This document shows positions 24,460-33,629 of a DNA stretch of 64,000 bases, piece after piece; the stretch's first letter is position 1; each line of letters begins with the position of its first letter. The translations under genes and the position numbers were made by a program. This DNA is from Cliona cf. orientalis. Taxonomy: Eukaryota > Porifera > Demospongiae > Clionaida > Clionaidae. The stretch covers positions 3,224,001-3,288,000 of the forward strand of contig OZ005695.1 in assembly GCA_963930775.1 (NCBI GenBank), written 5' to 3'. Under the pieces are notes generated by a model that ran no database searches, was not told the DNA's origin, and saw only the letters and a program-made list of their open reading frames with translations.

Positions 24460-25456
24460 TGAATTAAGACAATGAGTGTATAAGCAGTTTATAATAGTGT
24501 TATTCCCTTTTTTGCTGGTCTAAGATTTTATTCTAATAGTATTGTTTATTCTTTATGATTATTATAGCAACAGGTGTGGCATATTATATATGCACTGATA
24601 TAATATTATTATAAGGAGTAAAATTATTGTATAAACAATTTACAGGAAGACTCCCTTATATACGAGGTATATTGTTCACACGTTATTCTTGCGGTTAGCA
24701 CAATGTCATAGTCGAGCTAGTTGTCCGCACAAGCATGCACTGCGCGTGCGCACATCGAACTGTGAGTTCGGCCAACACGCAACGACGGTCTATGAAGCGA
24801 AAAATACTTGCTCGTTGAGAGAAAAAAATTCGACTCAACAAGGAATGAGCGACTGATCATAGTAAACGATATCACATATCCGATCTCAAGACCACTGACT
24901 GTAGCAAAGGCATATACTCACAAGAGGGTGGGCGAGACTATAAAGTTCACGAAACTACGTATGTATAAATTTTATACCAATCGTATATGGCTACTAATAA
25001 TATTAATTTCTACCATGATAACAAACAAAAAAAGGCGGGAGTCGTGTGTATAATTTAAATCAAGGAAAGATTTAGTGGCAAACTTGATTACGGATATAAT
25101 AACATTGTGCCATTATTGTGGTCCAAAAACGGGCTCATAATTATTTTTATCATTATTAATTATTATTATCATTCAGAGTATACGGACTAAACACATACTA
25201 GTTGTAAATTAGGGCAGTCAATACTGCTGTCATTAATAATATTTTGATCTTCGGTTTGGTTACTCAACCTAGACTGTTTGTATATAAGTTATAGCTAGCT
25301 ATCAGAAGAAGGGTAGATTTGATTATTACAAAGGTCACTGCATGGACTGTAATTAACTGACTAAAGGGAATTGAAGTTGTAGATTAATTTTTATAGTGAA
25401 ACAGTGCTTATAATTATAGCTACCCTTACTTTGCAGATTGAAGTATATCTATAGCT
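24460..25456. other. Intergenic region with NRF1-like site
   Basis: AT-rich spacer. A palindrome TGCGCGTGCGCA at 24741-24752 suggests a promoter, perhaps for the sugar transporter with an unseen 5' untranslated exon. An 81-codon open stretch at 24808-25053 has no features and is not called. Confidence 0.45.
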
Positions 25457-27187
25457 ATGAGTGCAGAAATAGGAGCAATCTCACAGGTGGATGTGAACAC
25501 TCCACTGCTAGCTGAGAACCACATTAGCCTGAAACAATCGACTTCCATACAATCTGAGCCCAAAGACAATGGAAACTTCCATAAAAGTGCCCATTTTCTC
25601 CAACAAATAAGGGTATTCGTACTCATCATGGTGACTTCAATCCCTGCCCTTCTTGTGGGCTGTACTCTTGGATTTCCTTCAGCTGCTATTATAGATTTAC
25701 ATGATGATGAGAAGCGTCCCGACTACAGATTAAACAACTTGCTTTCCGATGTATTTGGTGTAAGTTTTAAGCTAATAGTATAATTGCACGCTAGAGTGAT
25801 GAACATTTGAATATTATAAATATTTAGGCAATGGGTCCTGTGGGTGCGATATTTGGAGGTCCAATTGCTGGATGGATAGCAGATGCTTACGGCCGTAAAA
25901 TGGCTCTCCTTCTTGTTCTAATACCCTACTTTGGTGGCTATCTCATGATTACCTATGCACATTTCATTAGTAATCCTGTTGGATTCAAAAGTGTACTACT
26001 TTTTGGACGTTTTTTTACTGGAGTTGGTCTAGGTTGGTCCTGCCTTGCAAGTCCGGTAAGTATTTTAAGAAGAGCATTGAATTGTGCATCATCAATAATG
26101 ACTGCATGCTCTTTTTTTTTAGGTGTATGCAGCAGAAGTGTCATCATCTAAGATTAGGGGAGTTTTCAGTTCATTTTTTCAGCTCTTTCTATCACTTGGA
26201 TTGGTCGTGGTTTACTTCATGGGGTCTTTTGATAACTTTTACTATTATGATGTTTCATTAGTTTTACTAGGTATCCTTACTTTCTACTCCTTTCTTGTGG
26301 TGATGATTTGTGAGACTCCAAGGTGGCTGCTGGTACATGGTTACAGGTCTGAGGCGATTTCTTCACTTAAGATTTTACGAGGACAGCATTCTGATATAAA
26401 TTTTGAACTAAATGCGATAGAAAATGAAATTTCACGGAAGCCTAAAAGCAAAATAATATTATTTCAAAGTCTGAAACAGTTTCGGAAGCGAGAAGTAATG
26501 CTTCCAATGCTTATCGTGGTGTTCATCATGTTCTTCAATCAGATTGGAGGATTGAATGCTAGGACTGCCTACTCGGCAGAGATTTTTGAAGAAGCTCAAT
26601 TACACAATCCTAAAGCAACGGCTGCATATGCTGTTGGTGCAGTTAGTACGGCCTTTACGTTCATATCATTATTCTTGGTAGAGCGTTTTGGACGGAAGCT
26701 GTTATTGTTAATAAGCGCATTTGGAATGTTTACTGCAACTATTTTGCTTGGAACTTATTTTTATGTAACGCACAGGCATACAGACTGTCATGGGAACTCC
26801 ACCTTGTTCAGCTCGAAGTTGCAGAGTCCCTTCCTGGAGCATGACTTGTGTAAACCTGAAATAACTCCGTTGGCTGTCGCAAGTATAATGCTGTTTAGTG
26901 CTGCCTACTCAATCGGTTGGGGACCAATTGCTTTCGTACTTATGGGAGAGTTAATTCCACTGAATGTCAAAGGAATTGGTAGTGGTATTGCCACATTAGT
27001 GAATTGGAGTACGGCATCTATTGTAGCTGGATTTTATTTGAGCTATTCGGAGAAAGTAGGTGCATATACAGCATGGTGGACATTTTCGTTTTTCAATGGG
27101 GCTGCTATTCTGTTTGTGGCAATGTTCGTATTTGAAACAAAGGGCAAGACTTTAGAGGAAATTCAAACCTTTTTCCACAAAAAATGA
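25457..27187 (+). CDS. GLUT/SLC2-type sugar transporter, 3 exons
   Basis: Exons 25457-25759, 25828-26055 and 26123-27187 give 531 residues and 12 predicted membrane segments, as expected for facilitative hexose transporters of the major facilitator superfamily. Family motifs are present: GGPIAGWIADAYGRK (loop 2-3), PRWLL after TM6, QIGGLNA in TM7, ERFGRK (loop 8-9), GPIAFVLMGELIP in TM10 and a C-terminal ETKGKTLEEI. The N-terminal cytosolic part has an acidic-flanked dileucine (TPLLAEN), as in class III GLUT6/GLUT8 proteins that sit in internal membranes, so this class is favoured. The substrate cannot be read from sequence. Confidence 0.9.
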
Positions 27188-28124
27188 ATGGATGACTTTG
27201 TTGCAGTAGTATTATCTGAGTGATTTCTACACATGTTTGCTGACTGAAAGTGTGCTCTAACAATTAACCTATTGTACATCATGACATATCGTATTACTAT
27301 GAGTCTCTAACTTACAATGGATTTTATTCAATCATTGTTACTTAGTTGTGATAATTGCAATAATTGTGACAATTGTGTTGTCATAGAGTATCATATGCCA
27401 TAGGATTGATTGACGAGTACTCATTATATGTTGTACAATCATGTATTGCTATATATTAGTCTCTTATAACAATGGATTTTATTCAATCATTGTATAGCCC
27501 TACGTTTGGTTGTGATAATTGCAATAATTGTGATAATTGTGTTGTCATAATAGGATTGATTGAATCTGATGTCGAGTACGCAAGAATTTGGCTCAATGAA
27601 TGTCTATATCAATTGCATTGTTAAATTATAGCAATACAGTTTTGATAGCATTCGCTACTATTCACTTCAAAGTCCTTTGTTATCAACTTGCATGCACACA
27701 GTTAATAGGTGAACTTTACTAGTGACAAAAGAATTAAGCATGCATGTGCAAAATGCATGTGTGTGTGTGATGTGTGATTCTGTGTGTGCAGTGTTTTAAA
27801 TAATAGCAATAATATATTATATTTTTTTGGTGAAATCTTATCAAGCTGGCTAAAGATGTACTATAATAATTAATTTTACTTAACTGCATTTTTACAGCCT
27901 CCCATGCATTATTGTATGTAGTAGTATTACCTATACATCTGTTTCATGCCATGTGTTAAAAATATAATAATATTATATAATAGCATAGCTTGATAAGTCC
28001 ATTCCAATCCATAACACACCAAATGATACTAAATTATATTATGTAATGACAAAATTATTAAGTTCATTAATAGTTTCACAAAAGGCATATTAATAATGTA
28101 TACCATTGCCTAGTATATAATACG
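27188..28124. other. Convergent spacer between the sugar transporter and URAD
   Basis: Very AT-rich DNA with a tandem duplication (27299-27560). No coding or RNA feature is seen. Confidence 0.5.
27299..27560. repeat. Imperfect tandem duplication
   Basis: Two copies with a period of about 155-160 bp share ACAATGGATTTTATTCAATC and TTGTGATAATTGCAATAATT blocks, at about 27313-27397 and 27470-27548. They lie just after the sugar-transporter stop. Confidence 0.7.
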
Positions 28125-28700
28125 TCACAACTTTGATTTGATTTGTGCAGATTGAACCTTACATGTTATTAAGTTCATCACGTCATTTAATCTATGTAGT
28201 GCAATTTTGAATATTTCTTCTAAGGCTTGATACATTTCTCTATCTTCATTGTTGGTTAAACGTTTTTTTATTGCTTTAAGTATTGATTGAGAATTATTCT
28301 CTCGAGAACAGATAACAAAAGGAAATCTGAATTTTTTCTTGTATTGAGAATTGAGTAATGATAGCTCAGACGCCTCTTCTGCAGTAAGGCGAGGAAGTCC
28401 AGCAATTTTGCGTTCCTCAATTGAATGTGTAGAATGATGCGTTGATAGCTTATTATCTAAGTCAGCATAACATCTAATGACTCCCATTTGTGCGCCTGGC
28501 TGCAGTTCTCGTACAAAATTGCAAAATGCTTCCCATAGAGTAGCTAAGTCTTGGAATGGCTTGCTATTCCAAACAGTGGCAGCAGCCAGTGGGGTATGCT
28601 CTATGATAGAAGCCATGGTGTCTACAAACTCTTGGAAGTCCATGGCATTAATAACTTCAAGAGATTTTTGCCGAGCAGCAGATGAATTATTGACAGTCAT
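28125..28700 (-). CDS. URAD: OHCU decarboxylase (URAD) with peroxisomal SKL tail
   Basis: URAD converts 2-oxo-4-hydroxy-4-carboxy-5-ureidoimidazoline to (S)-allantoin, the last step of uricolysis. The 191-residue frame shows the family plan: PLAAATVWNSKPF near the N-terminus, an EER-x-x-AGL segment with the glutamate matching Glu87 of the zebrafish enzyme, and the FRFPFVICSREN motif. The C-terminus is SKL, a canonical PTS1 peroxisome signal. The catalytic histidine of the RCHPDLAG motif is replaced: this protein reads RCYADLDN. I chose the Met at 28700, where homology begins; an upstream in-frame Met (28736) is separated by a CAG acceptor-like site and may belong to a 5' intron. Confidence 0.88.
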   Translation of the reverse strand: MTVNNSSAARQKSLEVINAMDFQEFVDTMASIIEHTPLAAATVWNSKPFQDLATLWEAFCNFVRELQPGAQMGVIRCYADLDNKLSTHHSTHSIEERKIAGLPRLTAEEASELSLLNSQYKKKFRFPFVICSRENNSQSILKAIKKRLTNNEDREMYQALEEIFKIALHRLNDVMNLITCKVQSAQIKSKL

Positions 28701-29031
28701 GAATGTGACCTGCATGCATGTATTTAGTACAATCATAACATACTGATACTAATGACACCAGTTAATCTTACTCTCTGAGGCCCGGATTTGAGCGATCCTC
28801 ACTCAGAAATAGCGTGTATTTTGCGTTCAGAGTGCGAGCAGTGAGCCGCCCATCGAGAGGGGCAAGTGGAAACGGAGGAATTGGAAAACTGGAACTGAAA
28901 GGTGAAACGGAAAGTAAAGCGGAAAGCAAAAAGCTGAAGTAAGGAAATGGTCGTCAACATTTCTTACGCTATAGCGCTAAGGGCCCGCCCTTTTGCGCAT
29001 GCGCGGTCCGTTTCCTCAGCCTTCAACAGGC

Positions 29032-29371
29032 TAGTCTCGTCCCCAGACCCCACCCTCGAGGAGGGAAAAGGGTCTGGTGAATTTGGACACAATCCTTGGG
29101 CCAGGGAAAGGAATTTGAGCGCTCCAATGAGATTGCAGCTTTACCTTAGTCATATGACTCGCCAACCGCAGGAATTCAAAGCGCCATTGCCTGCTGTATA
29201 AATTTGAATTGTCGGCCCGCGCGCAGCCGCGCCAATGACCAATCAGATTCAAGGTTTGTTTCACTACCGTAGTGTCGGCGCGCGCCCACCGAGCCGGCCA
29301 AACCAAGGAAACGGTCCAAATTCACCAGACCCCTTTCCCCCTTTTTGGGGTGGGGTCTGGGCACGAGACTA
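29032..29371. mobile_element. MITE with TAGTCTCGT ends and 9-bp target duplication
   Basis: A 340-bp element has long inverted ends (TAGTCTCGTCCCCAGACCCC... and its complement) followed by a second inverted block (GGGTCTGGTGAATTTGGAC / GTCCAAATTCACCAGACCC). It is flanked by TCAACAGGC on both sides (29023-29031 and 29372-29380). The duplication length suggests a Mutator-like or hAT-like mover; no transposase is encoded. Confidence 0.8.
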
Positions 29372-29554
29372 TCAACAGGCTGGTAGTGCTATTTTTAACC
29401 CCAAACGGATTGCGCATGCGTAATTGGTAGCAAGAAAAGTTTAATGTTCCTAATTTCAGCTGAAATAGGCATCGTGGGTGCTGTCCGTCTGTGGGAGGCA
29501 ACAGACCCGAAAGATCAAGATTTGTATCGGAATTGCCCCGCTTTACCTTACAGC

Positions 29555-29709
29555 TACAAATTGTGATTCGGTAATGGTCGTCGACACTAGCGCTAGCTAG
29601 CCCATAGATTATGGCTAGCCTAATATATACCAAGGGTTTATAGACCCTGCTAGTACCTTAGTAGTACACCTATGTGGGGCGCAGGTAAAGGTCGTCGGGA
29701 GCCCGAGTA
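29555..29709. repeat. Dispersed repeat, copy 2 (promoter-like block)
   Basis: This copy shares 40-bp and 29-bp blocks with 22401-22490, interrupted here by about 85 bp of different sequence. It ends 31 bp before the ATG of the zinc-binding protein. Confidence 0.75.
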
Positions 29710-29739
29710 AAGATATACCTGGAGTAGCTAGGATCTATT

Positions 29740-30360
29740 ATGGCAAACACGTCCAACTCTGACCTGAAGAGCAATCTGGGAAAGCGGAAGCAGGAAGTAC
29801 AGGAGCTTCTTGCTATGGAGAGCAAGAGGAAGAAGATTACTGCTACCTCTGACTCCATGGCCAGCAGCCATGCTACCTCTAGCTCTAGCTCTCCCCTTCC
29901 TGCTGACGTTGAAGCAGAGAAGAACAGATTACTCTACTTATTTGATCAAGTCGATAAAACCACCCTTTTCGATGGGTTAAAGAACGCCCTCATGGAAGGG
30001 AATAGACCCCTAATAGAGTCCATGTCTAAAGTATTCAAGAAGTCGGAATTTCCATCCCAGTCTTCTCTTACATGTGCCAGGTGTGAGCAGCGTTTTGATC
30101 CTAATTACAACTCAACCACTTCTTGCAAGCTGTACCATCCGGGAGAGGAGGTGGATAGAATCCACAAGTTCCGCAATGGGTCAAGGTGGGAGTGTGACGT
30201 ATGTAAGAAGACTTGGGACAGCGATGACTGCAGCGATTACTTCGGGGTGGATACTGGGTTTTGTTTTATTGGGCCGCACACTGCTATCGAGTACGAACTG
30301 GGTAAAGATTTTGAAGATGAAGACGATTTGGAGGATGTGAAGAGAGAGAAGTATTGGTGA
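29740..30360 (+). CDS. CHORD-like zinc-binding protein, hypothetical
   Basis: This 206-residue single-exon protein has no close family that I can name. Residues 1-65 are polar with two basic KRK-type stretches (possible nuclear signals) and a Ser run. Residues 110-155 form a zinc-binding module: CARCEQRFDPNYNSTTSC...YHPGEEV...WECDVCKKTW. The spacing (CxxC, RFDP.xN, C-x2-YHPG, WxC) is like the first half of a CHORD domain, though the later CHORD cysteines are incomplete. The C-terminus is acidic. The start follows the repeat-derived promoter block. The function is unknown. Confidence 0.7.
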   Translation: MANTSNSDLKSNLGKRKQEVQELLAMESKRKKITATSDSMASSHATSSSSSPLPADVEAEKNRLLYLFDQVDKTTLFDGLKNALMEGNRPLIESMSKVFKKSEFPSQSSLTCARCEQRFDPNYNSTTSCKLYHPGEEVDRIHKFRNGSRWECDVCKKTWDSDDCSDYFGVDTGFCFIGPHTAIEYELGKDFEDEDDLEDVKREKYW

Positions 30361-30620
30361 TGTGAATCATTGATGATTACTATCAATAATAATTATGCTC
30401 GAGGTATAATGACCATCTGGCTGCTGCAAAACTATAACCTACTCACACTAATCTTTAATAGTATAATATTTTATTTATAATAGCTACAATCTGCAGTCTA
30501 CCCACATACTTTAATAGTATAACACCCACGTACAGTGAGGTTTGTGCACGATGCATTATTGCATACAACACTTAGTCCCATTATTATCATAGCTTAACCA
30601 CAAACTTTCATTGTATATTG

Positions 30621-31955
30621 TCACGACACTCTAATCCTCACTGAATTGTTTTTGAGATAGCGAGACTCCAACATCACGGTGTACGCAAAGTCCCATATTC
30701 CTGCACTGCTCTCCTTGCTGAGCTCAACAAGCAGTGTTCTACTGTGGTGTTGCTCACTGTCATGGCTGAGGAGCTGAATAGTCATTCTTCTCCTCAGGGG
30801 CCACTGCAAATATGTATCAAACTCCCCCTTCATTGTATGAATATGCACGGACATATATTCAGCTATTGTTGCGAGGGGCCCACTTCCAGCTGGGAGAACC
30901 CTCAAGTACAAAGCATAGCCCCTTTCACTAGTGTAGAAATGGTCCGAAATCCAAGTCTGTGAGTGAATTTTTCGTTGGAAGTATTTATCTATTGTGAAAG
31001 TTACAGGAAGGACTTGCATCTCATCACTAACTCGGATACATTTTGCCTCCTTTAATTCCAGTTCTAGACCATCCTTTTCTGCTTGTAGCCTTTCAACTTT
31101 TCCCTCCAAGACTGAGAGCGATTGTTGGAATTGAGTTGTGACATCCTTGAGCTGTTGCTGATAATACTCGGAAACAATTCTCAGGTGCAAGTGTGTACTC
31201 TGCTCAAGATGTACCGGCATGTCTTTGCGACTTAGCCTCACTTCGCACCCAGCATGCTTAAATTCACAATCGATTCTAGCGAGTGGGCACTTTTGATTGA
31301 GGTGCGTCTTAAGAAATCGACGTGGAATCTTTAGCCCACACTTGTAAGTGCACTCTATTGGTTGATGGCCACAAATAGGCTGATGCTTGTGGACTACATC
31401 AAAGTACGTCGATTCATATTCATTGCAGTATTCACAGACGAAGGGACGTCTCTCGCAAATACTGTTCTGGTGGACAGAAAGTTGATTTCGTTGAAATGAT
31501 TCAGAACAGTGAATGCACTGAACTTGAGTGAAATTGCAGCCTGTCAGCTGTTTATCTCTGCTGACCGGATCTGTGTTCAAGTGAGCACACAACTGTCCCA
31601 GCTCACCAATCCACTCACAGCCTCTCTCCGCGTGCGTGCAGTGAACTTTAAACCCATAGAGTGGCTGCTGGAGCCCCTTGTTCGGGAAATGGTTGTTGAT
31701 ATCTTGGAGGCAGCAAGGGCACGGCTTCCCCGCCCTTATGACACACTCTATGCACGCTTTGCAGTAGCTTTTTCCACAGCAGGTCACTTGATAAGGCTCG
31801 CGGAGGATGAGCAGGCAAACGGGACACTCTGTCTGCAGTGCAGCCGGCGGCGGTTCAACAAATTTGCAGTCAAACCCTACCCGGTTCGACATCTTTGGCA
31901 GTACTAAATTCCTTGTACGTATCCGCCTCTTTACTACCATTTTCGGTTGAAGCAC
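30621..31955 (-). CDS. TRAF-type RING / zinc-finger / MATH protein
   Basis: This 444-residue single-exon protein has the TRAF architecture. A RING occupies about residues 44-83 (CPVC...TCCGKSYCKAC...CPCC), in which the usual His of CGH is Lys preceded by an extra Cys, as often seen in invertebrate TRAF-like proteins. Three or so TRAF-type zinc fingers follow at about 105-265, then a coiled coil at about 270-310 and a C-terminal MATH domain at about 320-440. TRAFs are ubiquitin ligase adaptors in innate immune and stress signalling. The start could equally be the Met at 31892, where the conserved GFDCKFVEPPP segment begins. An NRF1-like palindrome lies upstream. Confidence 0.88.
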   Translation of the reverse strand: MLQPKMVVKRRIRTRNLVLPKMSNRVGFDCKFVEPPPAALQTECPVCLLILREPYQVTCCGKSYCKACIECVIRAGKPCPCCLQDINNHFPNKGLQQPLYGFKVHCTHAERGCEWIGELGQLCAHLNTDPVSRDKQLTGCNFTQVQCIHCSESFQRNQLSVHQNSICERRPFVCEYCNEYESTYFDVVHKHQPICGHQPIECTYKCGLKIPRRFLKTHLNQKCPLARIDCEFKHAGCEVRLSRKDMPVHLEQSTHLHLRIVSEYYQQQLKDVTTQFQQSLSVLEGKVERLQAEKDGLELELKEAKCIRVSDEMQVLPVTFTIDKYFQRKIHSQTWISDHFYTSERGYALYLRVLPAGSGPLATIAEYMSVHIHTMKGEFDTYLQWPLRRRMTIQLLSHDSEQHHSRTLLVELSKESSAGIWDFAYTVMLESRYLKNNSVRIRVS

Positions 31956-32015
31956 ATGACATGATCAAAGCCCCTATTGTCAATTACTGGCGCATGGCGC
32001 TGTGCATCAACCTTG

Positions 32016-32027
32016 TGCGCATGCGCA
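32016..32027. promoter_or_regulatory. NRF1-type palindrome upstream of TRAF-like gene
   Basis: TGCGCATGCGCA lies 61 bp upstream of the outermost candidate start codon. The site matches the NRF1 consensus; binding is inferred. Confidence 0.55.
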
Positions 32028-32386
32028 GGATGAGATATATACCACTTGGGGTATATAGGTAAAATAATAATGCTGGCATAATTTTGCACATAACAAGTGT
32101 GTGTAAGCATTAGAGAATTATGCTAGCATTATAGGCATCAACTAGCATAATTTTGAGAATTTTAGGGCACACAATCGCAAGTATATAGCTGTTAATTATT
32201 ATCATGAGTAAATTGACCTTTGTCACAACGCCTGGATCCATGGACCACATAATATTATTATGGACTGGTAAAGGGTTAATTAATCAGCTGGTACCCACTT
32301 TCGAATCCGAGCACATGGTAAAACTGAAATGGTTGCACTCGAGAAAAGTGCAACTGAGTCTCCTTATGTCTCATATTTAATATATA

Positions 32387-33300
32387 CAGTGGACTCTCTA
32401 TTAACGGGCACTCCCAATAACGGACCTCTACCAAATAACGGACACTGCTATATGTACCAACCGATATCTCCATATGTTTAATACAGTAGCAGCACCTGAA
32501 TAGCGGACAACCTCCGAATTCCGGATAACGGACACAGCAGCTTGCACGAAGTAATACAGTACTATGCACAAAACGTTCTGACTAACGGACGGCGGTGGGT
32601 GTGGCTAACCCCGCCCACGACCGTCTTACATGCAGTTCATGGTATTATTAACAATCTGTACAAAAATAATAAGACAGCAATACATGTAGACACTAAAAAA
32701 CGGTAGTACTTCGTCTAGCTATAGTAATGACAACAGCCACTGCTTTACTTACTCAAATGGCAAGTAGCTAGCCATTCATCCACCATGACGCAATTGACAC
32801 TCGTCTAGTAGATCACTTCCTTGAAACAGACTGAATAGTGCAATACAATGTCATGAAAACACTTGAGTATGTCATGAATTTCTTTATAACAATGAACTAT
32901 TGGCTATAAGGCCAGTAGTAATAATATCCTTGTTTCCCGTCACCATCAAGATGCCAAGAGTATGCGGGCGGGCGGTTATTATCTATTATTGCCTAAAAAA
33001 TTATTATTCATAGGCCACAATACTGCAGAATTATTATACGACTGCTTCCTCCATGAATATCATTAAGGGCCACCTGCTAATGAGATTCATAAGCCTGAAA
33101 ATTCAATAATAATTGTAGATGCGGTAGCCTAGAAAGGATGCGGGCGGGTGACAGGAAACAAGGAATCTACAAAGCTTGGCCTAAAATTAATATTAGATGA
33201 AGTGGGGGTGACTAAGGTAAAACACCCCAATAAAGGACATACCCCGAATAAAGGACAGAAGCCTATGTACCAAGGTGTCCGTTATTCGGAGAGTCCACTG
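32387..33300. mobile_element. Pogo/Tigger-like non-autonomous element
   Basis: The ends are inverted (CAGTGGACTCTC... / ...GAGAGTCCACTG) and flanked by TA (32385-32386, 33301-33302). Subterminal repeats of a TAACGGACA type follow on both sides. CAGTGGA ends with TA duplication are typical of pogo/Tigger elements. At 914 bp it encodes no transposase. Confidence 0.75.
32928..33163. mobile_element. Nested MITE inside the pogo-like element
   Basis: Inverted ends CCTTGTTTCCCGTCACC and GGTGACAGGAAACAAGG, with GCGGGCGGG tracts near both ends, lie wholly inside the pogo-like element. The target duplication is unclear. Confidence 0.6.
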
Positions 33301-33551
33301 TATAACATTGTAGTCGGTTCAACTTAAGCATAATGGGCAATGTATTGGGAATTATAGGTACACTTCTTGAGCATTATTGGGGATTTTTGAGCATAATATG
33401 AGACTATAGCATTATAGGAAAAAAAATTAGCATAATTTACCTACCTGTAGATACCAATACAAATGGATTCTTTTTGGGAATAGGCCTGTTGAAGTTATCC
33501 ATTCTTGGATTTGTAAATATTCACTCTACATGAGCAGTTTCAGTACAATCA

Positions 33552-33559
33552 TATAAAAG
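33552..33559 (+). promoter_or_regulatory. TATA box of family gene A
   Basis: TATAAAAG lies 78 bp upstream of the ATG, a good position for a core promoter with a short 5' leader. Confidence 0.6.
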
Positions 33560-33629
33560 AAATTCACAGCAGTCAGTCAGGCATAAGTTAGCTAATAATT
33601 AGCTATAATAATATTATTATTCTAAGATC

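Larger units (their letters stand above)
28701..29739. promoter_or_regulatory. Divergent promoter region, URAD and zinc-protein gene
   Basis: The region between two divergent genes has a perfect NRF1-type palindrome (TGCGCATGCGCG, 28994-29005) and a near match (TGCGCATGCGTA, 29411-29422). A 340-bp MITE sits between them, so the promoter has been split by a transposon. Copy 2 of the dispersed repeat (29555-29709) lies right before the zinc-protein ATG. Confidence 0.55.
31956..33629. other. Intergenic region with nested transposons
   Basis: It holds an NRF1-like site, a pogo-like MITE containing a second MITE, and the 5' flank of family gene A. No coding sequence is supported. Confidence 0.6.

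Noticed and set aside
24808-25053. 81-codon open frame
   Set aside because: AT-rich intergenic stretch with no protein features, no homology recognised and no splice context.
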